Positions 34,877 to 43,760 are shown, numbered from the stretch's first letter. The stretch is DNA of 64,000 bases from Armatimonadota bacterium (GCA_031432545.1 JAVKGX010000003.1:134012-198011); one strand, 5' to 3'. Program-made: numbers and translations. Notes: a model not told the origin generated them from the letters alone.

Positions 34877-35926
34877 CTACCGCCTCCGCACGACGTCCGA
34901 GAGCAGCACGAAGATCAGGACCAGGGCCTGGACGATAAATCCGATCTCGACGGGGACGCCCATCGTCCGCTGCAGGGCGCTGGCGCCCACGTCGAGCACC
35001 GCGATGAAGAACGCCACGAACGGCACGGCCGCGTTGTTGCCCTTGGCGATCAGACCGACGATGATTCCCAGCAGCAGGAAGTTCGACTGCATGCCCTCGA
35101 TCAATCTGTGGTGTACGCCGCTGACTTCGATCGCGCCCGACAGGCCGGCCAGAGCACCTCCCAACACGAGCGAGGACAGGAAGACGCGCCGGACGGCGAT
35201 TCCGTACACGCTGGCCGCACGGGGATTCGCGCCCGTGGCGACCAGTTCGTAGCCGCCTACGGTCCGCCGCACGTAGAAGTGGACCAGCACCGCTGCGCCA
35301 AGCGCGAGCAGGACACCCGCGTGCACGGGCGGTCGCACGACCAGCAGCGGCATCCACGCGCCGGCCCCGACTGCGACGGTGGTGGGGTGTCCCGCGGCGC
35401 GGTCGGGCCAGATCTCGGTCGCGACGTAGTCGATCAGACCGAACGAGACGAAGTTCATCAGGACCGTCGTCAGGATCTCGTTGATGCCGAATCGGTACAG
35501 CAGCCAGGCCGGCAGTGCGGCCCAAAGGGCACCGAACAGGATACCCGCGGCAACGGCCGCCGGCAGGAGAAACGCGGCGTGCAGGTCGGCGAGGGCGATG
35601 CCGACCGCCGCGGCGCCAATCGCCCCGACGATGAGTTGCCCCTCGCCGCCGATGTTGAACTTCCGGGCGGTGAGGGGGAGCGTGAAAGCGAGCGCCTGGA
35701 GCAGCAGCGGGGCGAACTTCACCAGCGTCTGGGCGAAACTGAAAGGCGTGCGAAAGGACGTCAGCAGGATCGTAGCGTAGGCCCGGCCGACGTCGAAGCC
35801 GAGGGCCGCCAGGAAGACGCCGGCGGCGGCGAACGCGGCGGCCACGGCGAGCGCATAGGGGAGCGCTCGCGCGAGCAGGCGCGCGACCACACGGGGCAGA
35901 GCGGCACGTTCAGCCAACGGAGGCAA
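34877..35926 (-). CDS. BMP-family ABC transporter permease 1 (cassette 2)
   Basis: A 349-residue permease (NupP type) with the segments R-K-F-N-I-G-G-E-G-Q-L-I-V-G-A, I-N-E-I-L-T-T-V-L-M-N-F-V, and the loop Y-E-L-V-A-T-G-A-N-P-R-A-A-S-V-Y-G. The TTG at 35926 overlaps the ATPase stop by 17 bases; a second TTG at 35917 is an alternative. Paired with the permease at 33933-34871. Confidence 0.88.
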   Translation of the reverse strand: MPPLAERAALPRVVARLLARALPYALAVAAAFAAAGVFLAALGFDVGRAYATILLTSFRTPFSFAQTLVKFAPLLLQALAFTLPLTARKFNIGGEGQLIVGAIGAAAVGIALADLHAAFLLPAAVAAGILFGALWAALPAWLLYRFGINEILTTVLMNFVSFGLIDYVATEIWPDRAAGHPTTVAVGAGAWMPLLVVRPPVHAGVLLALGAAVLVHFYVRRTVGGYELVATGANPRAASVYGIAVRRVFLSSLVLGGALAGLSGAIEVSGVHHRLIEGMQSNFLLLGIIVGLIAKGNNAAVPFVAFFIAVLDVGASALQRTMGVPVEIGFIVQALVLIFVLLSDVVRRR

Positions 35927-37481
35927 CCCCGCCCATCATCGCCCCGATCTCGTAGCGGTCGAACCGGTCCCGCGGCAGGGTTCCGACGACGCGGCCCCGG
36001 TAGAGGACCGCGATGCGGTCGCACAGCAGCAGCAACTCGTCGAGGTCCTCGGAGGCGAGCAGGACGCCCGCCCCCTGCGCACGGAGGTCGAGCAGCTTTC
36101 GGTAGACGAACTCCGTGGACACGATGTCCAGACCGCGCGTCGGGTTGTGGGCGATCAGCAACCGGCAGGGATGGGAGAACGCACGCGCGAGCAGGATCCG
36201 CTGGATGTTCCCACCAGACAATCTGCCGGCGCGCTCGCCGTGGCTGGGTGTGCGGATGCCGTACTCCCGGATCAGTCTGCGGGCCACGCGCGCCGCCGCC
36301 CGAGGGTCAAACAGCGCTCCGCGGCTGTACGGCGGGTGCCGGTGGAAGCCCAAGATCAGGTTGTCCGCGACGCTCGCGTCCGGGAGGAACCCGTCGTGCA
36401 GCCGATCCTCGGGGATGTAGGCCACCCCTCGGTCGAGCAGCGACCGCGTGTCGGCGCCGGTGACGTCGGTGTGATCGATCCACACCCGGCCGGCCGCCGC
36501 AGGGCGCAGACCGATGAAACACTCGACGAGTTCCCGCTGGCCGTTGCCGGCCACCCCGGCGATGCCGAGGATCTCGCCCGCGCCGACCCGGAGGTCACAG
36601 TCATCGACGCGCGCGGCGCCGGTCTCGTCCAGAACACGAAGACCCTCGACACGGAGGACCGGTGTGCCGGCGCTGCCGCCACCTCGCCCGTTCCGTCCTT
36701 CGCCGGCGAACAGCAGGCTCGTGCGCACGTCCAGCTCCTCGCCGACCATCGCACGCACCAGCGTCTGGTCGTCCGTTCCGGCGGGCGCGCCCGCCAGGAC
36801 GGTGCGGCCGTGCCGCATCACCGAGATGCGGTCGCAGACCGCGCGAACCTCGCGGATCTTGTGGGTAATGAAGACGACGCTCATTCCCTCGTCGACGATC
36901 GCCCGCAAGGACCCGAACAACGCATCCACTTCCTGCGGCGTGAGGTTCGTCGTCGGTTCGTCGAGGATCAGCACTCGTGATCCCCGGTACAGGGCCTTGA
37001 GGATCTCCACGCGCTGCCGCGCGCCCACGGGGAGATCGGCGACGCGGGCCAGCAGATCCACTGTCAGACCGTAGCGCCCGGCCAGGTCCCGGACGCGGGC
37101 GGCATCCCGCGCCGGGTCGGTCCGCAGGGGGTTGTCGACAGGCGTGCCCAGCGTGATGTTCTCGACCACGGTGTAGGTTTCCACCTGCAGGAAGTGCTGG
37201 TGCACCATGCCGATGCCGTAGCGCAGCGCGTCTCGCGGGGCACGGATCTCGACCGGGCGTCCGTCGACTTCGATCGTGCCGGCGTCCGCCCGGTACAGCC
37301 CGTAGAGGATGTTCATCAGGGTGGTCTTGCCGGCGCCGTTGCCGCCCAGGAGACCGTGGATCTCGCCGGGCGGAAGCGCAAAGTGCGCACCGTCGAGGGC
37401 GACCACCGGGCCGAAGGCCTTGTGCACGTCCCGCATCGCGACCAGCGCCGCGGCCTGCGCAGCAAAGCCGCGTTCGCTCAT
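35910..37481 (-). CDS. BMP-family ABC transporter double ATPase (cassette 2)
   Basis: A 523-residue tandem ATPase. Domain 1 has Walker A G-G-N-G-A-G-K-T at 46-53, Q-loop M-V-H-Q-H-F, a slightly unusual signature L-P-V-G-A-R-Q-R, and Walker B L-I-L-D-E-P-T-T. Domain 2 has the degenerate G-V-A-G-N-G-Q-R-E at the P-loop position and L-S-G-G-N-I-Q-R as signature, as normal for this family. The ATG start at 37481 overlaps the stop of the binding-protein gene as ATGA. About half identical by eye to its cassette 1 counterpart, so the two systems are paralogous rather than a recent duplication. Confidence 0.93.
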   Translation of the reverse strand: MSERGFAAQAAALVAMRDVHKAFGPVVALDGAHFALPPGEIHGLLGGNGAGKTTLMNILYGLYRADAGTIEVDGRPVEIRAPRDALRYGIGMVHQHFLQVETYTVVENITLGTPVDNPLRTDPARDAARVRDLAGRYGLTVDLLARVADLPVGARQRVEILKALYRGSRVLILDEPTTNLTPQEVDALFGSLRAIVDEGMSVVFITHKIREVRAVCDRISVMRHGRTVLAGAPAGTDDQTLVRAMVGEELDVRTSLLFAGEGRNGRGGGSAGTPVLRVEGLRVLDETGAARVDDCDLRVGAGEILGIAGVAGNGQRELVECFIGLRPAAAGRVWIDHTDVTGADTRSLLDRGVAYIPEDRLHDGFLPDASVADNLILGFHRHPPYSRGALFDPRAAARVARRLIREYGIRTPSHGERAGRLSGGNIQRILLARAFSHPCRLLIAHNPTRGLDIVSTEFVYRKLLDLRAQGAGVLLASEDLDELLLLCDRIAVLYRGRVVGTLPRDRFDRYEIGAMMGGVASVG

Positions 37482-38479
37482 CGGATCGGTGTGCTGTCCT
37501 TCGTCACCTGGATGCGACCCGCTTCGAGCTCTCCCGAAATCCGACGCATCTGTTCCTCCAGTTCCGGTGGCGCGTTGCGCAACGGGAACTGCAGCGCGAC
37601 GCCGGTGTCGAACCCGAGCGGGTAGTAGCCTCCGGTCTCGCCGGCGCGGATCCTGTCGAGGATCGCCCGCAGGGGCCCCGCGAAATCGTAGAGCACCGAT
37701 GTCACGTACTGGTCGGGCGCGAACTCCGACTTGTCGGTGTACTTCGCCGTCACCCAGACCCGACGCGGCGCGGCCTTCGCCGCTTCGAACACACCGAGCA
37801 TACCGAGGTTCAGCGACCCGACGAGCACGTCGACGCCGTCGGCGATCAGCGCGTCGGCGACCTGGCGCGCCTTCGTGGGGTCGTTGAAGTCCCCGGCCCA
37901 CACCGTGCGCAGGTCGACGTTGAGACCGGCATCGCGGATGGCCTGCCGCATCGCGTGAACCTCGGCGTAGGAGAACGGCAGCGCCAGCCCGCCGATGTAG
38001 CCCACGCGTCCGGTCTGCGTCAGGCGGGCGGCCAGCGCGCCGATGGCGTAGAAGCCTACCTGGAAGTTTCGGTCGATGATCCACAGGTTGGGCGGTGCGC
38101 CCTCGACGGGTGCATCGGTCTCCCCTATGAAGTAGACGTTGGGGAACTCCTCGGCGAGCTTCTGGGTCTGGCTGATGAACTGCCCGCCGTGCGTCCAGAT
38201 GACGTTGAACCCCTGGTCGACGTACTCGCGCATCACGCGCTCGACGTCGGGGACAGCGACCCTCTCGGAGTGAGCGATCTGCACGCCCTGTTCCTTCGCG
38301 ACCTCCTGGAGGGCAACGTATCCGAGGGCGTTGTAGTCGGCGTCCGTGACGACGCCAGGGAAGATTGCCGCGACTTTGAGTTCCACGGTGGGCGTCTGAG
38401 CGGCGCGCGGGGTGCACTGCGCGGTGAGCAGGGTTGCGGCGAGGAGCAATGCCAATCCCCAAGCCGGATGTCGCTGCAT
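37478..38479 (-). CDS. BMP-family ABC transporter substrate-binding protein (cassette 2)
   Basis: A 333-residue binding protein of the BMP family. The signal peptide (W-G-L-A-L-L-L-A-A-T-L-L-T-A-Q-C) ends in a cysteine, suggesting a lipoprotein, although Q before the Cys is not a good lipobox residue. Family features include V-A-A-I-F-P-G, E-F-P-N-V-Y-F-I-G-E-T, and Q-V-G-F-Y-A-I-G-A-L-A-A-R-L-T. ATG 38479 follows GGGAGGAAC. A promoter lies 39 bases upstream. It differs greatly from the cassette 1 binding protein, so the ligands probably differ. Confidence 0.88.
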   Translation of the reverse strand: MQRHPAWGLALLLAATLLTAQCTPRAAQTPTVELKVAAIFPGVVTDADYNALGYVALQEVAKEQGVQIAHSERVAVPDVERVMREYVDQGFNVIWTHGGQFISQTQKLAEEFPNVYFIGETDAPVEGAPPNLWIIDRNFQVGFYAIGALAARLTQTGRVGYIGGLALPFSYAEVHAMRQAIRDAGLNVDLRTVWAGDFNDPTKARQVADALIADGVDVLVGSLNLGMLGVFEAAKAAPRRVWVTAKYTDKSEFAPDQYVTSVLYDFAGPLRAILDRIRAGETGGYYPLGFDTGVALQFPLRNAPPELEEQMRRISGELEAGRIQVTKDSTPIR

Positions 38480-38517
38480 CGGCCGTTCCTCCCATGTACT
38501 GTGTTGGCTGCAGCGCC

Positions 38518-38546
38518 AGTATAGGGTCACGTCCGGGCTGCCGCAA
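38518..38546 (-). promoter_or_regulatory. Promoter for transporter cassette 2
   Basis: On the minus strand, TTGCGG (38546-38541) and TATACT (38523-38518) are separated by exactly 17 bases. The -10 matches five of six consensus positions, the -35 three of six. Transcription would begin near 38511, giving a leader of about 32 bases with GGGAGG before the ATG. Confidence 0.55.
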
Positions 38547-38697
38547 CGGCTTTGGGGCAGGCCGTGCGCGGACCGTGGAGAATCCAATAACCGTCGAACT
38601 GTCGGCCCTGACCCCCAACCCTGTCACCACATGGTGAGGGCGGTGCGGCCGGGGGAGTGCGGCTCCGCGCAGTCACCTTTACCGAAGGGAGGTTGGA

Positions 38698-39216
38698 ATG
38701 GAGCGCTTCGTGACGATCTGGTTGCACGTGGTCGCGGCCGCGGTGCTGGTAGGCGGCGGGGTGGTGCTCGCCCTGGCGGTGCTGCCGTACGCCCGCCGGC
38801 TCCAGGACACGGAACGCGCCGCGCTCGTGGAAGGGGTGGGCAGACGTCTTCGCGCTGTGACGTGGCTGGCAATCCTCGTGCTGTTCGTCACCGGCCTGTA
38901 CCAGCTGCACCTGCGCGGCCTTCCGGTCACGGCGATCTTCCAGCCGGACGCGATCCCCGGGCGGTTCGGACAGGCGCTGGCCTGGAAACTGCTCTTGTTC
39001 TGGCTGTTGGTGTTGCTGAACCTGTTCCACGACTTCTATTTCGGCCCGCGCGCGTTGCGCCTGGTCCGGGAAGCTTACGGGGCGCGGGCTGACCAGCGCG
39101 CCGATCTGCTGGCCCGGGCCGACCGTCTGCGTCGCACGTCGGGATGGATCGGCCGGCTGAGTGCGTTGATCGCGATGGTGATCCTTTACTTTGCGGTGAT
39201 CCTGGCACGATCGTGA
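38698..39216 (+). CDS. Four-helix membrane protein, CopD/DUF4149-like
   Basis: A 172-residue integral membrane protein with helices near 5-28, 52-70, 88-108 and 145-168. It has W-L-H-V-V-A-A-A-V-L-V-G-G in helix 1, T-G-L-Y-Q-L at the end of helix 2, and a H-D-F-Y-F-G-P segment. These histidines and the overall layout resemble CopD-like or DUF4149 proteins, sometimes linked to heme or copper. I am not certain of the family. ATG 38698 follows AAGGGAGG. It lies five bases before accD-accA, likely in one transcript. Confidence 0.55.
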   Translation: MERFVTIWLHVVAAAVLVGGGVVLALAVLPYARRLQDTERAALVEGVGRRLRAVTWLAILVLFVTGLYQLHLRGLPVTAIFQPDAIPGRFGQALAWKLLLFWLLVLLNLFHDFYFGPRALRLVREAYGARADQRADLLARADRLRRTSGWIGRLSALIAMVILYFAVILARS

Positions 39217-39221
39217 GGGGA

Positions 39222-40976
39222 ATGGTGGCCGACGAGCGCACGACCTGCCATCGCTGTGGAACGGAGCTGGACGCGGACGCGTTGAGGGCCAGGTTGTACG
39301 TTTGCCCGCGATGCGGCACCTACCTGCCGATGCCTGCCCGTGAGCGTATCGAACAGATGTGCGACCTGCGCTCGTTCCGAGAGTTCGACCGCGGCCTGGT
39401 GTCGGTCGACCCGTTGCACTTCGCCGACAGCCGTCCTTACCGTCAGCGGTTGGCGGAGGCAAGAGAGCGGACGGGCCTGCGTGAGGCCGTCGTCACCGGC
39501 GAAGGGACGCTGGACGGCCAGCGGTTCGTGCTCGTGGTCTTGGACTTCGCCTTCCTCGGGGGCAGCATGGGGTCGGCGGTGGGCGAGAAGGTGGCGCGCG
39601 CGTTCGAGCGTGCGACCCGCAGGCGGCTTCCGGTGATCGCGGTGACCACTTCCGGCGGGGCGCGGATGCAGGAGGGCATCCTCTCGCTGCTGCAGATGGC
39701 CAAAACCACAACGGCGGTCGCCGATCACGACCGGGCCGGCCTGCCCTACATCGTCCTGCTTGCCAACCCGACGTTCGGCGGCGTGGCCGCGTCGTTCGGG
39801 GCGCTGGGCGACGTGATCGTCGCCGAACCCGGGGCGCTGGTCGGCTTCGTCGGACCGCGTGTCGTCGAGATGATCCTCGGTGAGCGGGCGCCGGAGGAGA
39901 TGTACCGCGCAGAGACGTTGCTGGCGAACGGCATGGTGGATATGATCCTCGCGCGGCCGGACCAGCGGCACGTGTTGTCTTCGCTGCTGCACCACCTGCG
40001 CCGCGGTGCGCCCACCCGTACCCCGCGCGCAGCGCTACCAACGGGGGCGTACGCGGAGGCGATGTCCGCCTGGGAGACGGTGCAAATCGCGCGTCGGCAC
40101 GGCCGTCCGACCGCCGTCGACTATCTGGGGGGCCTGTTCGACGAGTTCCTGGAACTGCACGGGGACCGCGCACTCGGCGACGATCCCGCGATTGTAGGCG
40201 GGTTGGCCCAACTCGACGGGCAGAGCATCGTGGTGGTGGCCCAGGAGCGCGGGCGGACATCCGAGGAGCAAGCAGCGAGACGCCGTGGTATGGCCTATCC
40301 AGAGGGATACCGTAAGGCTCGCCGCCTGATGCGCCTGGCGGAGAAGTTCGACCTGCCCCTGGTGACACTGATCGACACGCCGGGAGCGCACCCCGGCCCG
40401 GAGTCCGAGCGGCGAGGCATCGCGGGAGCACTGGCGGAATGCCTAGCCGCGATGAGCTCGATCCGGGTACCGACGATTGGCGCCGTGATCGGAGAAGGTG
40501 GCAGCGGCGGCGCGCTGGCGCTGGCCACGGCTGACCGCGTCCTGATGCTGGAGCACGCGATCTACTCGGTGATCTCGCCCGAAGGCGCGGCGGCGATCCT
40601 GTACCGCGACCCCGCGCGCGCACCGCAGGTGGCCGATGCACTCCGGCTCACGGCACAGGATCTGTTCTCGCTCGGCGTGGTCGACCGGGTCGTCCCCGAG
40701 CCGCCCGGTGGTGCCCACGTCCAGCCGGCGGTAGCGGTGCGCCTCCTGCGGGATCACCTTGTGGACGCCCTGCGCGAACTCCGTGCGCTGCCCCGGCACC
40801 GGCGGATGCGCGACCGCTACCGCCGCTACCGCCACATCGGGAAGGTGGGTTCGTACTGGAGGCTGGTGCTGGACGAGCGGACCCGGGAAGTGCGCAACGT
40901 CCTGGCGCGCCACCTGCGCAGGTCGGCACCCGCTGTCGGAGCCGAGCCCACGCCCCAGGAGGGCGGTACCGGCTGA
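39222..40976 (+). CDS. accDA: Acetyl-CoA carboxylase carboxyltransferase, beta-alpha fusion
   Basis: A 584-residue fusion of AccD (about 1-285) and AccA (about 300-570). It transfers the carboxyl group from biotin to acetyl-CoA in the first step of fatty-acid synthesis. The N-terminal zinc ribbon has cysteines 9, 12, 28 and 31. The beta half contains T-S-G-G-A-R-M-Q-E-G and the alpha half A-Y-P-E-G-Y-R-K-A-R-R-L-M, D-T-P-G-A-H-P-G, and G-E-G-G-S-G-G-A-L-A. Both active-site loops are intact. The start is ATG 39222 or GTG 39225 after GAGGGG. Single-chain forms are known in some bacteria; no biotin carboxylase or carrier gene is nearby. Confidence 0.92.
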   Translation: MVADERTTCHRCGTELDADALRARLYVCPRCGTYLPMPARERIEQMCDLRSFREFDRGLVSVDPLHFADSRPYRQRLAEARERTGLREAVVTGEGTLDGQRFVLVVLDFAFLGGSMGSAVGEKVARAFERATRRRLPVIAVTTSGGARMQEGILSLLQMAKTTTAVADHDRAGLPYIVLLANPTFGGVAASFGALGDVIVAEPGALVGFVGPRVVEMILGERAPEEMYRAETLLANGMVDMILARPDQRHVLSSLLHHLRRGAPTRTPRAALPTGAYAEAMSAWETVQIARRHGRPTAVDYLGGLFDEFLELHGDRALGDDPAIVGGLAQLDGQSIVVVAQERGRTSEEQAARRRGMAYPEGYRKARRLMRLAEKFDLPLVTLIDTPGAHPGPESERRGIAGALAECLAAMSSIRVPTIGAVIGEGGSGGALALATADRVLMLEHAIYSVISPEGAAAILYRDPARAPQVADALRLTAQDLFSLGVVDRVVPEPPGGAHVQPAVAVRLLRDHLVDALRELRALPRHRRMRDRYRRYRHIGKVGSYWRLVLDERTREVRNVLARHLRRSAPAVGAEPTPQEGGTG

Positions 40977-41020
40977 TCTGCGCCGCCGAACCGCACGTGC
41001 AGTGGCCGACGGCCAGGCGC

Positions 41021-41039
41021 GCCCGCTCCCTGTGCGGGC
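41021..41039 (+). terminator. Stem-loop between convergent accDA and coiled-coil genes
   Basis: GCCCGC (41021-41026) pairs with GCGGGC (41034-41039) around a seven-base loop, 45 bases after the accDA stop. An AGGGGACCCCT palindrome follows at about 41053-41063, touching the end of the opposing gene. No T-run is present, so the terminator call is tentative. Confidence 0.35.
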
Positions 41040-41061
41040 ATGGGATTGAGGTAGGGGACCC

Positions 41062-41877
41062 CTAGGATGCGGTCTGCACCGCCCCGTCCACGACCACCAC
41101 GACACCAGACGCTCGTGCCTGCTCCTCGGCGTCGGGGCTGAGGCGTGTCCCTGCCACCGCCGCCAGCACCTTGGCCTGTAGGGCCCGTCCGAGGATCTCC
41201 GACCTCTGTGCCGCTCGCTCCACGTCGCGGACGTCGACGACCGCGGACACCTCGGCGACGAGGTAGACCTGCCCGCTGTCCCGAAGTCCGGTGACCAGGA
41301 CATCGAAGCCCAGCACGTCGGCGCGCTCTTCGGGAGTGATGCGGCCCGCTTCGACCGCATCGTCCAGGAGGTCGCCAGCTTGCTGGTGGTCCAGCACACG
41401 GATCCGGCGCAGAAGTCGCTGGAAGTAGGATGCTGCTCTCTCCCGGTACCGCCTCTCTAGGCTGTCGCCCTTGAGGTCTCCGACATCGACCTTGAGTCCG
41501 GCGACGTCGACCTTCAGTGCTCCGACGTCTTTCTTGAGCCCTGCGACTTCCACCTTGAGATCGGCGACCTCCGAGGTCAGCCGGGCCAGTGCTTGCTCTG
41601 TACGTTTCTGGGCCTGTACGAGTTCTTCGACACGCTGCTCGGTACGCTTCTGGGCCTCGGTGAGTTCTTCGACGCGTTGTTCTGTACGTTTCTGGGCCTG
41701 TGCGAGTTCTTCGACACGCTGCTCGGTGCGTTTCTGAGCTTCGGCCAGCTCGCGCACCACAAACGGGAGCTGCAGCACCTCCTCTCCCAGCAGAGACGCG
41801 CGCAGGGCACCCTTCCACTCCGGGTGCTGCTCAAGCAGCCGGATCAAATCCTGCAGATCCCCGACGACAAACGGCAT
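41062..41877 (-). CDS. Coiled-coil protein with degenerate nuclease-like C-terminal domain
   Basis: A 271-residue protein of unknown role. Residues 1-44 are globular. Residues 45-100 hold four 14-residue units of the type [12 protein letters not shown], and 101-140 continue as leucine heptads ([14 protein letters not shown]). The C-terminal 120 residues contain F-D-V-L-V-T-G and [10 protein letters not shown], which resembles the D...E-x-K core of PD-(D/E)XK nuclease-fold proteins but with Ser in place of Lys. Such EVS proteins recur in Chloroflexi, cyanobacteria and Deinococcus as uncharacterised genes. ATG 41877 is chosen over TTG 41883; no ribosome-binding site is visible. Confidence 0.7.
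   Translation of the reverse strand: MPFVVGDLQDLIRLLEQHPEWKGALRASLLGEEVLQLPFVVRELAEAQKRTEQRVEELAQAQKRTEQRVEELTEAQKRTEQRVEELVQAQKRTEQALARLTSEVADLKVEVAGLKKDVGALKVDVAGLKVDVGDLKGDSLERRYRERAASYFQRLLRRIRVLDHQQAGDLLDDAVEAGRITPEERADVLGFDVLVTGLRDSGQVYLVAEVSAVVDVRDVERAAQRSEILGRALQAKVLAAVAGTRLSPDAEEQARASGVVVVVDGAVQTAS
41578..41745 (-). repeat. Four tandem 42-bp coding repeats
   Basis: Four consecutive 42-base units encode the 14-residue coiled-coil repeats at residues 45-58, 59-72, 73-86 and 87-100 of the gene at 41062-41877. The first three protein units differ only in their first two residues; the fourth changes its last four (A-L-A-R-L end). The DNA units are nearly identical apart from third positions, so the array looks recently expanded and likely to vary in copy number. 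Confidence 0.85.
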
Positions 41878-41886
41878 GGCCAAACC

Positions 41887-41892
41887 ATTCTA
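41887..41892 (-). promoter_or_regulatory. -10 element just upstream of the coiled-coil gene
   Basis: On the minus strand TAGAAT (41892-41887) is a five-of-six match to the -10 consensus and lies nine bases before the ATG at 41877. Transcription would start two or three bases before the ATG, giving an almost leaderless mRNA. No -35 was recognised. Confidence 0.35.
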
Positions 41893-41923
41893 GCAGGCGA
41901 ACCCGCCTGGCGTGCGGGGCCGC

Positions 41924-42448
41924 TCAAAGCAACCCCGCACGCCGCCGCAGCGCAGCCGACCACGCGCGCTCGACGGCTTCTTGGGGTGTCTGCGCGCGGA
42001 CGATTGGGTCCTGGTCCAGCCCCTCCCGCTCGATCCTCCAGGTGCGAAGCCCGATGACGGGTGTACCCATTCGCAGCGCGTAGGCGATCTCCGACAGCGT
42101 GCCGTACCAGCCGCCGACCGCGATCAATGCCTCGGAAGCCCGCGCGACGATGACGTTGCGCCCTTCGCCCATGCCGGTGGGGACCGGGATCGTCACGTGA
42201 GGGTTCGCGCCTTCGGCGGTGGGCGTGGGCAGGATGCCCACGACGATGCCGCCCGCCTCGGCAGCGCCCCGAGAGACGGCTTCCATCACGCCGCCCATCC
42301 CGCCGCAGACGACTACGCCCCCGCGCCGAGCGACCTCTCGCCCGACCGCGTGCGCCGCCTCCTGCAGGTCGGGTGCGGCTTCCCGCTCGCCTACGACTCC
42401 GATGCGAACCGGCCGGACCACTCGGCTCGCGGAGACCGCACCCACCAC
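41924..42448 (-). CDS. SLOG-fold protein, TIGR00725/LOG-like
   Basis: A 174-residue Rossmann-type protein of the SLOG superfamily. The motifs G-G-V-V-V-C-G-G-M-G-G-V-M-E-A-V-S-R-G and V-G-G-W-Y-G-T-L-S-E-I match TIGR00725-type relatives of LOG and PpnN, where the second motif usually reads P-G-G-x-G-T-x-x-E. Related enzymes cleave nucleoside 5'-monophosphates to free base and ribose 5-phosphate, but this branch is not characterised. GTG 42448 lies two bases after the codB stop. Being third gene after cytosine deaminase and permease, a role in nucleobase release or salvage is a reasonable inference. Confidence 0.75.
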   Translation of the reverse strand: MVGAVSASRVVRPVRIGVVGEREAAPDLQEAAHAVGREVARRGGVVVCGGMGGVMEAVSRGAAEAGGIVVGILPTPTAEGANPHVTIPVPTGMGEGRNVIVARASEALIAVGGWYGTLSEIAYALRMGTPVIGLRTWRIEREGLDQDPIVRAQTPQEAVERAWSAALRRRAGLL

Positions 42449-42452
42449 CGCC

Positions 42453-43760
42453 CTAAACGTACTCCGCCCGCGGGTCGACTTCGTGTTCGCTGCCCAGCCG
42501 CGCGGCGAACAGACCCTGAAGCACCAGGTGTGCCACCATCGCGACGACGACGCCGTTCACGGGCGGAATACCCGGCAGGTACTTCGCCGCCAGTCCTCCC
42601 AGTACGTAGGCGATGACCGCGGTCCAGCGGACCGGCACGAAGGTGACGTACTCCATGCGCGGCAGCCTGCGCTTCCACACGAACAGGTAGTCGGCGATGA
42701 TGACGCCGCCCAGCGGCGGGATGAACGTGCCCATGGCGATCATCCACGGGATGAGCAGGTTGTACGCGCCGGTGAGCGCGAAGATCGTGCCGATGACCGC
42801 GCCGATCAGGATGAACGGCCGTTTGTTGTTGACGTTGAACGCCTCGGCGCCGGCGACGCCGAAGGCGTAGGCCGCGTTGTCGTTCGTCGTCCACAGGTTC
42901 AGCGCCAGGAACAGAACGCCCCACAGCAGCAGGCCCTGCGCGGCGAGAACATCCGCGAGGTCTGGCTTCTGGTAGACGGCCCCACCGATCGCCCCGAACA
43001 GGAACATCAAGCCGTTGGCGACCATGAAGGCGGTGAGAGCCGCGGTGAAGGCGATGGTCGGCGTACGGGCGAACCGGCCCCAGTTGGGGGCCTGCGTGCC
43101 GCCGCTGGCGAAACTGCCGACGATCACCGTCATCGCCGCGGCGAGCGTCATCGTTTCGGTCGGTGTCTTGGCCGCGATCGACGCCAGGCCGCCGCCGTCG
43201 CGCAGCGCGATCGCCATCGACCAGAACCCCAGGATGGTCATCAGCGGTACGCCGATGTAGCTGAGCTTTTCCATCCCGCGGTACCCGAAGTACGCGGTCG
43301 CCGCGTGCAGCGTGCCCCACAGGATCATCATCGGCGCTGTCCAGCTCTCAGGCAGGTTCAGCGCGCGCACGAAGGGAACCGCCATGAACGCGACCGTGAC
43401 CCCGAACCAGCCGACCTGCGTTCCGCCAAGCAGCAGATCGGCCCACTTGGCGCCGTACCGTCCCAGGGTGTAACGGCTGAGCAGGACGGTGGTCAGGCCG
43501 GACCGCGCGGCGATCCCGGCCAGCGTCGCGACGTACAGCCCGAGCAGAAGATTCCCGATCAACAAGACCAACAGCAGCTGCCCGAACGGGTACGCCGCGC
43601 CGAGCTGCGCTCCGGCGAACATCGTGCCGGAGAAGAACGTGAAGCCGACCAGCACCGCGGTCACCGATACCAGCCCCTTGCGCGCCTCCACGGGAACGTG
43701 CTCGAGCGGGTAGTCGGGATCCCGCGCCGCGGGTTGCAGAGCCACTGCCTCTTGCGCCAT
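42453..43760 (-). CDS. codB: Cytosine permease, NCS1 family (CodB-like)
   Basis: A 435-residue, 12-helix transporter of the nucleobase:cation symporter-1 family. It shows the CodB pattern D-Y-P-L-E-H-V-P near the N terminus, F-S-G-T-M-F-A-G-A-Q-L-G in helix 1, and L-N-L-W-T-T-N-D-N-A-A-Y in the conserved eighth-helix region. ATG 43760 follows AAGGGGGGG. It lies 87 bases downstream of codA in the same direction. Import of cytosine or a related base is likely. Confidence 0.9.
   Translation of the reverse strand: MAQEAVALQPAARDPDYPLEHVPVEARKGLVSVTAVLVGFTFFSGTMFAGAQLGAAYPFGQLLLVLLIGNLLLGLYVATLAGIAARSGLTTVLLSRYTLGRYGAKWADLLLGGTQVGWFGVTVAFMAVPFVRALNLPESWTAPMMILWGTLHAATAYFGYRGMEKLSYIGVPLMTILGFWSMAIALRDGGGLASIAAKTPTETMTLAAAMTVIVGSFASGGTQAPNWGRFARTPTIAFTAALTAFMVANGLMFLFGAIGGAVYQKPDLADVLAAQGLLLWGVLFLALNLWTTNDNAAYAFGVAGAEAFNVNNKRPFILIGAVIGTIFALTGAYNLLIPWMIAMGTFIPPLGGVIIADYLFVWKRRLPRMEYVTFVPVRWTAVIAYVLGGLAAKYLPGIPPVNGVVVAMVAHLVLQGLFAARLGSEHEVDPRAEYV

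Noticed and set aside
41578-41745. CRISPR-like array
   Set aside because: The 42-bp units are contiguous, lack spacers and encode an in-frame protein repeat.
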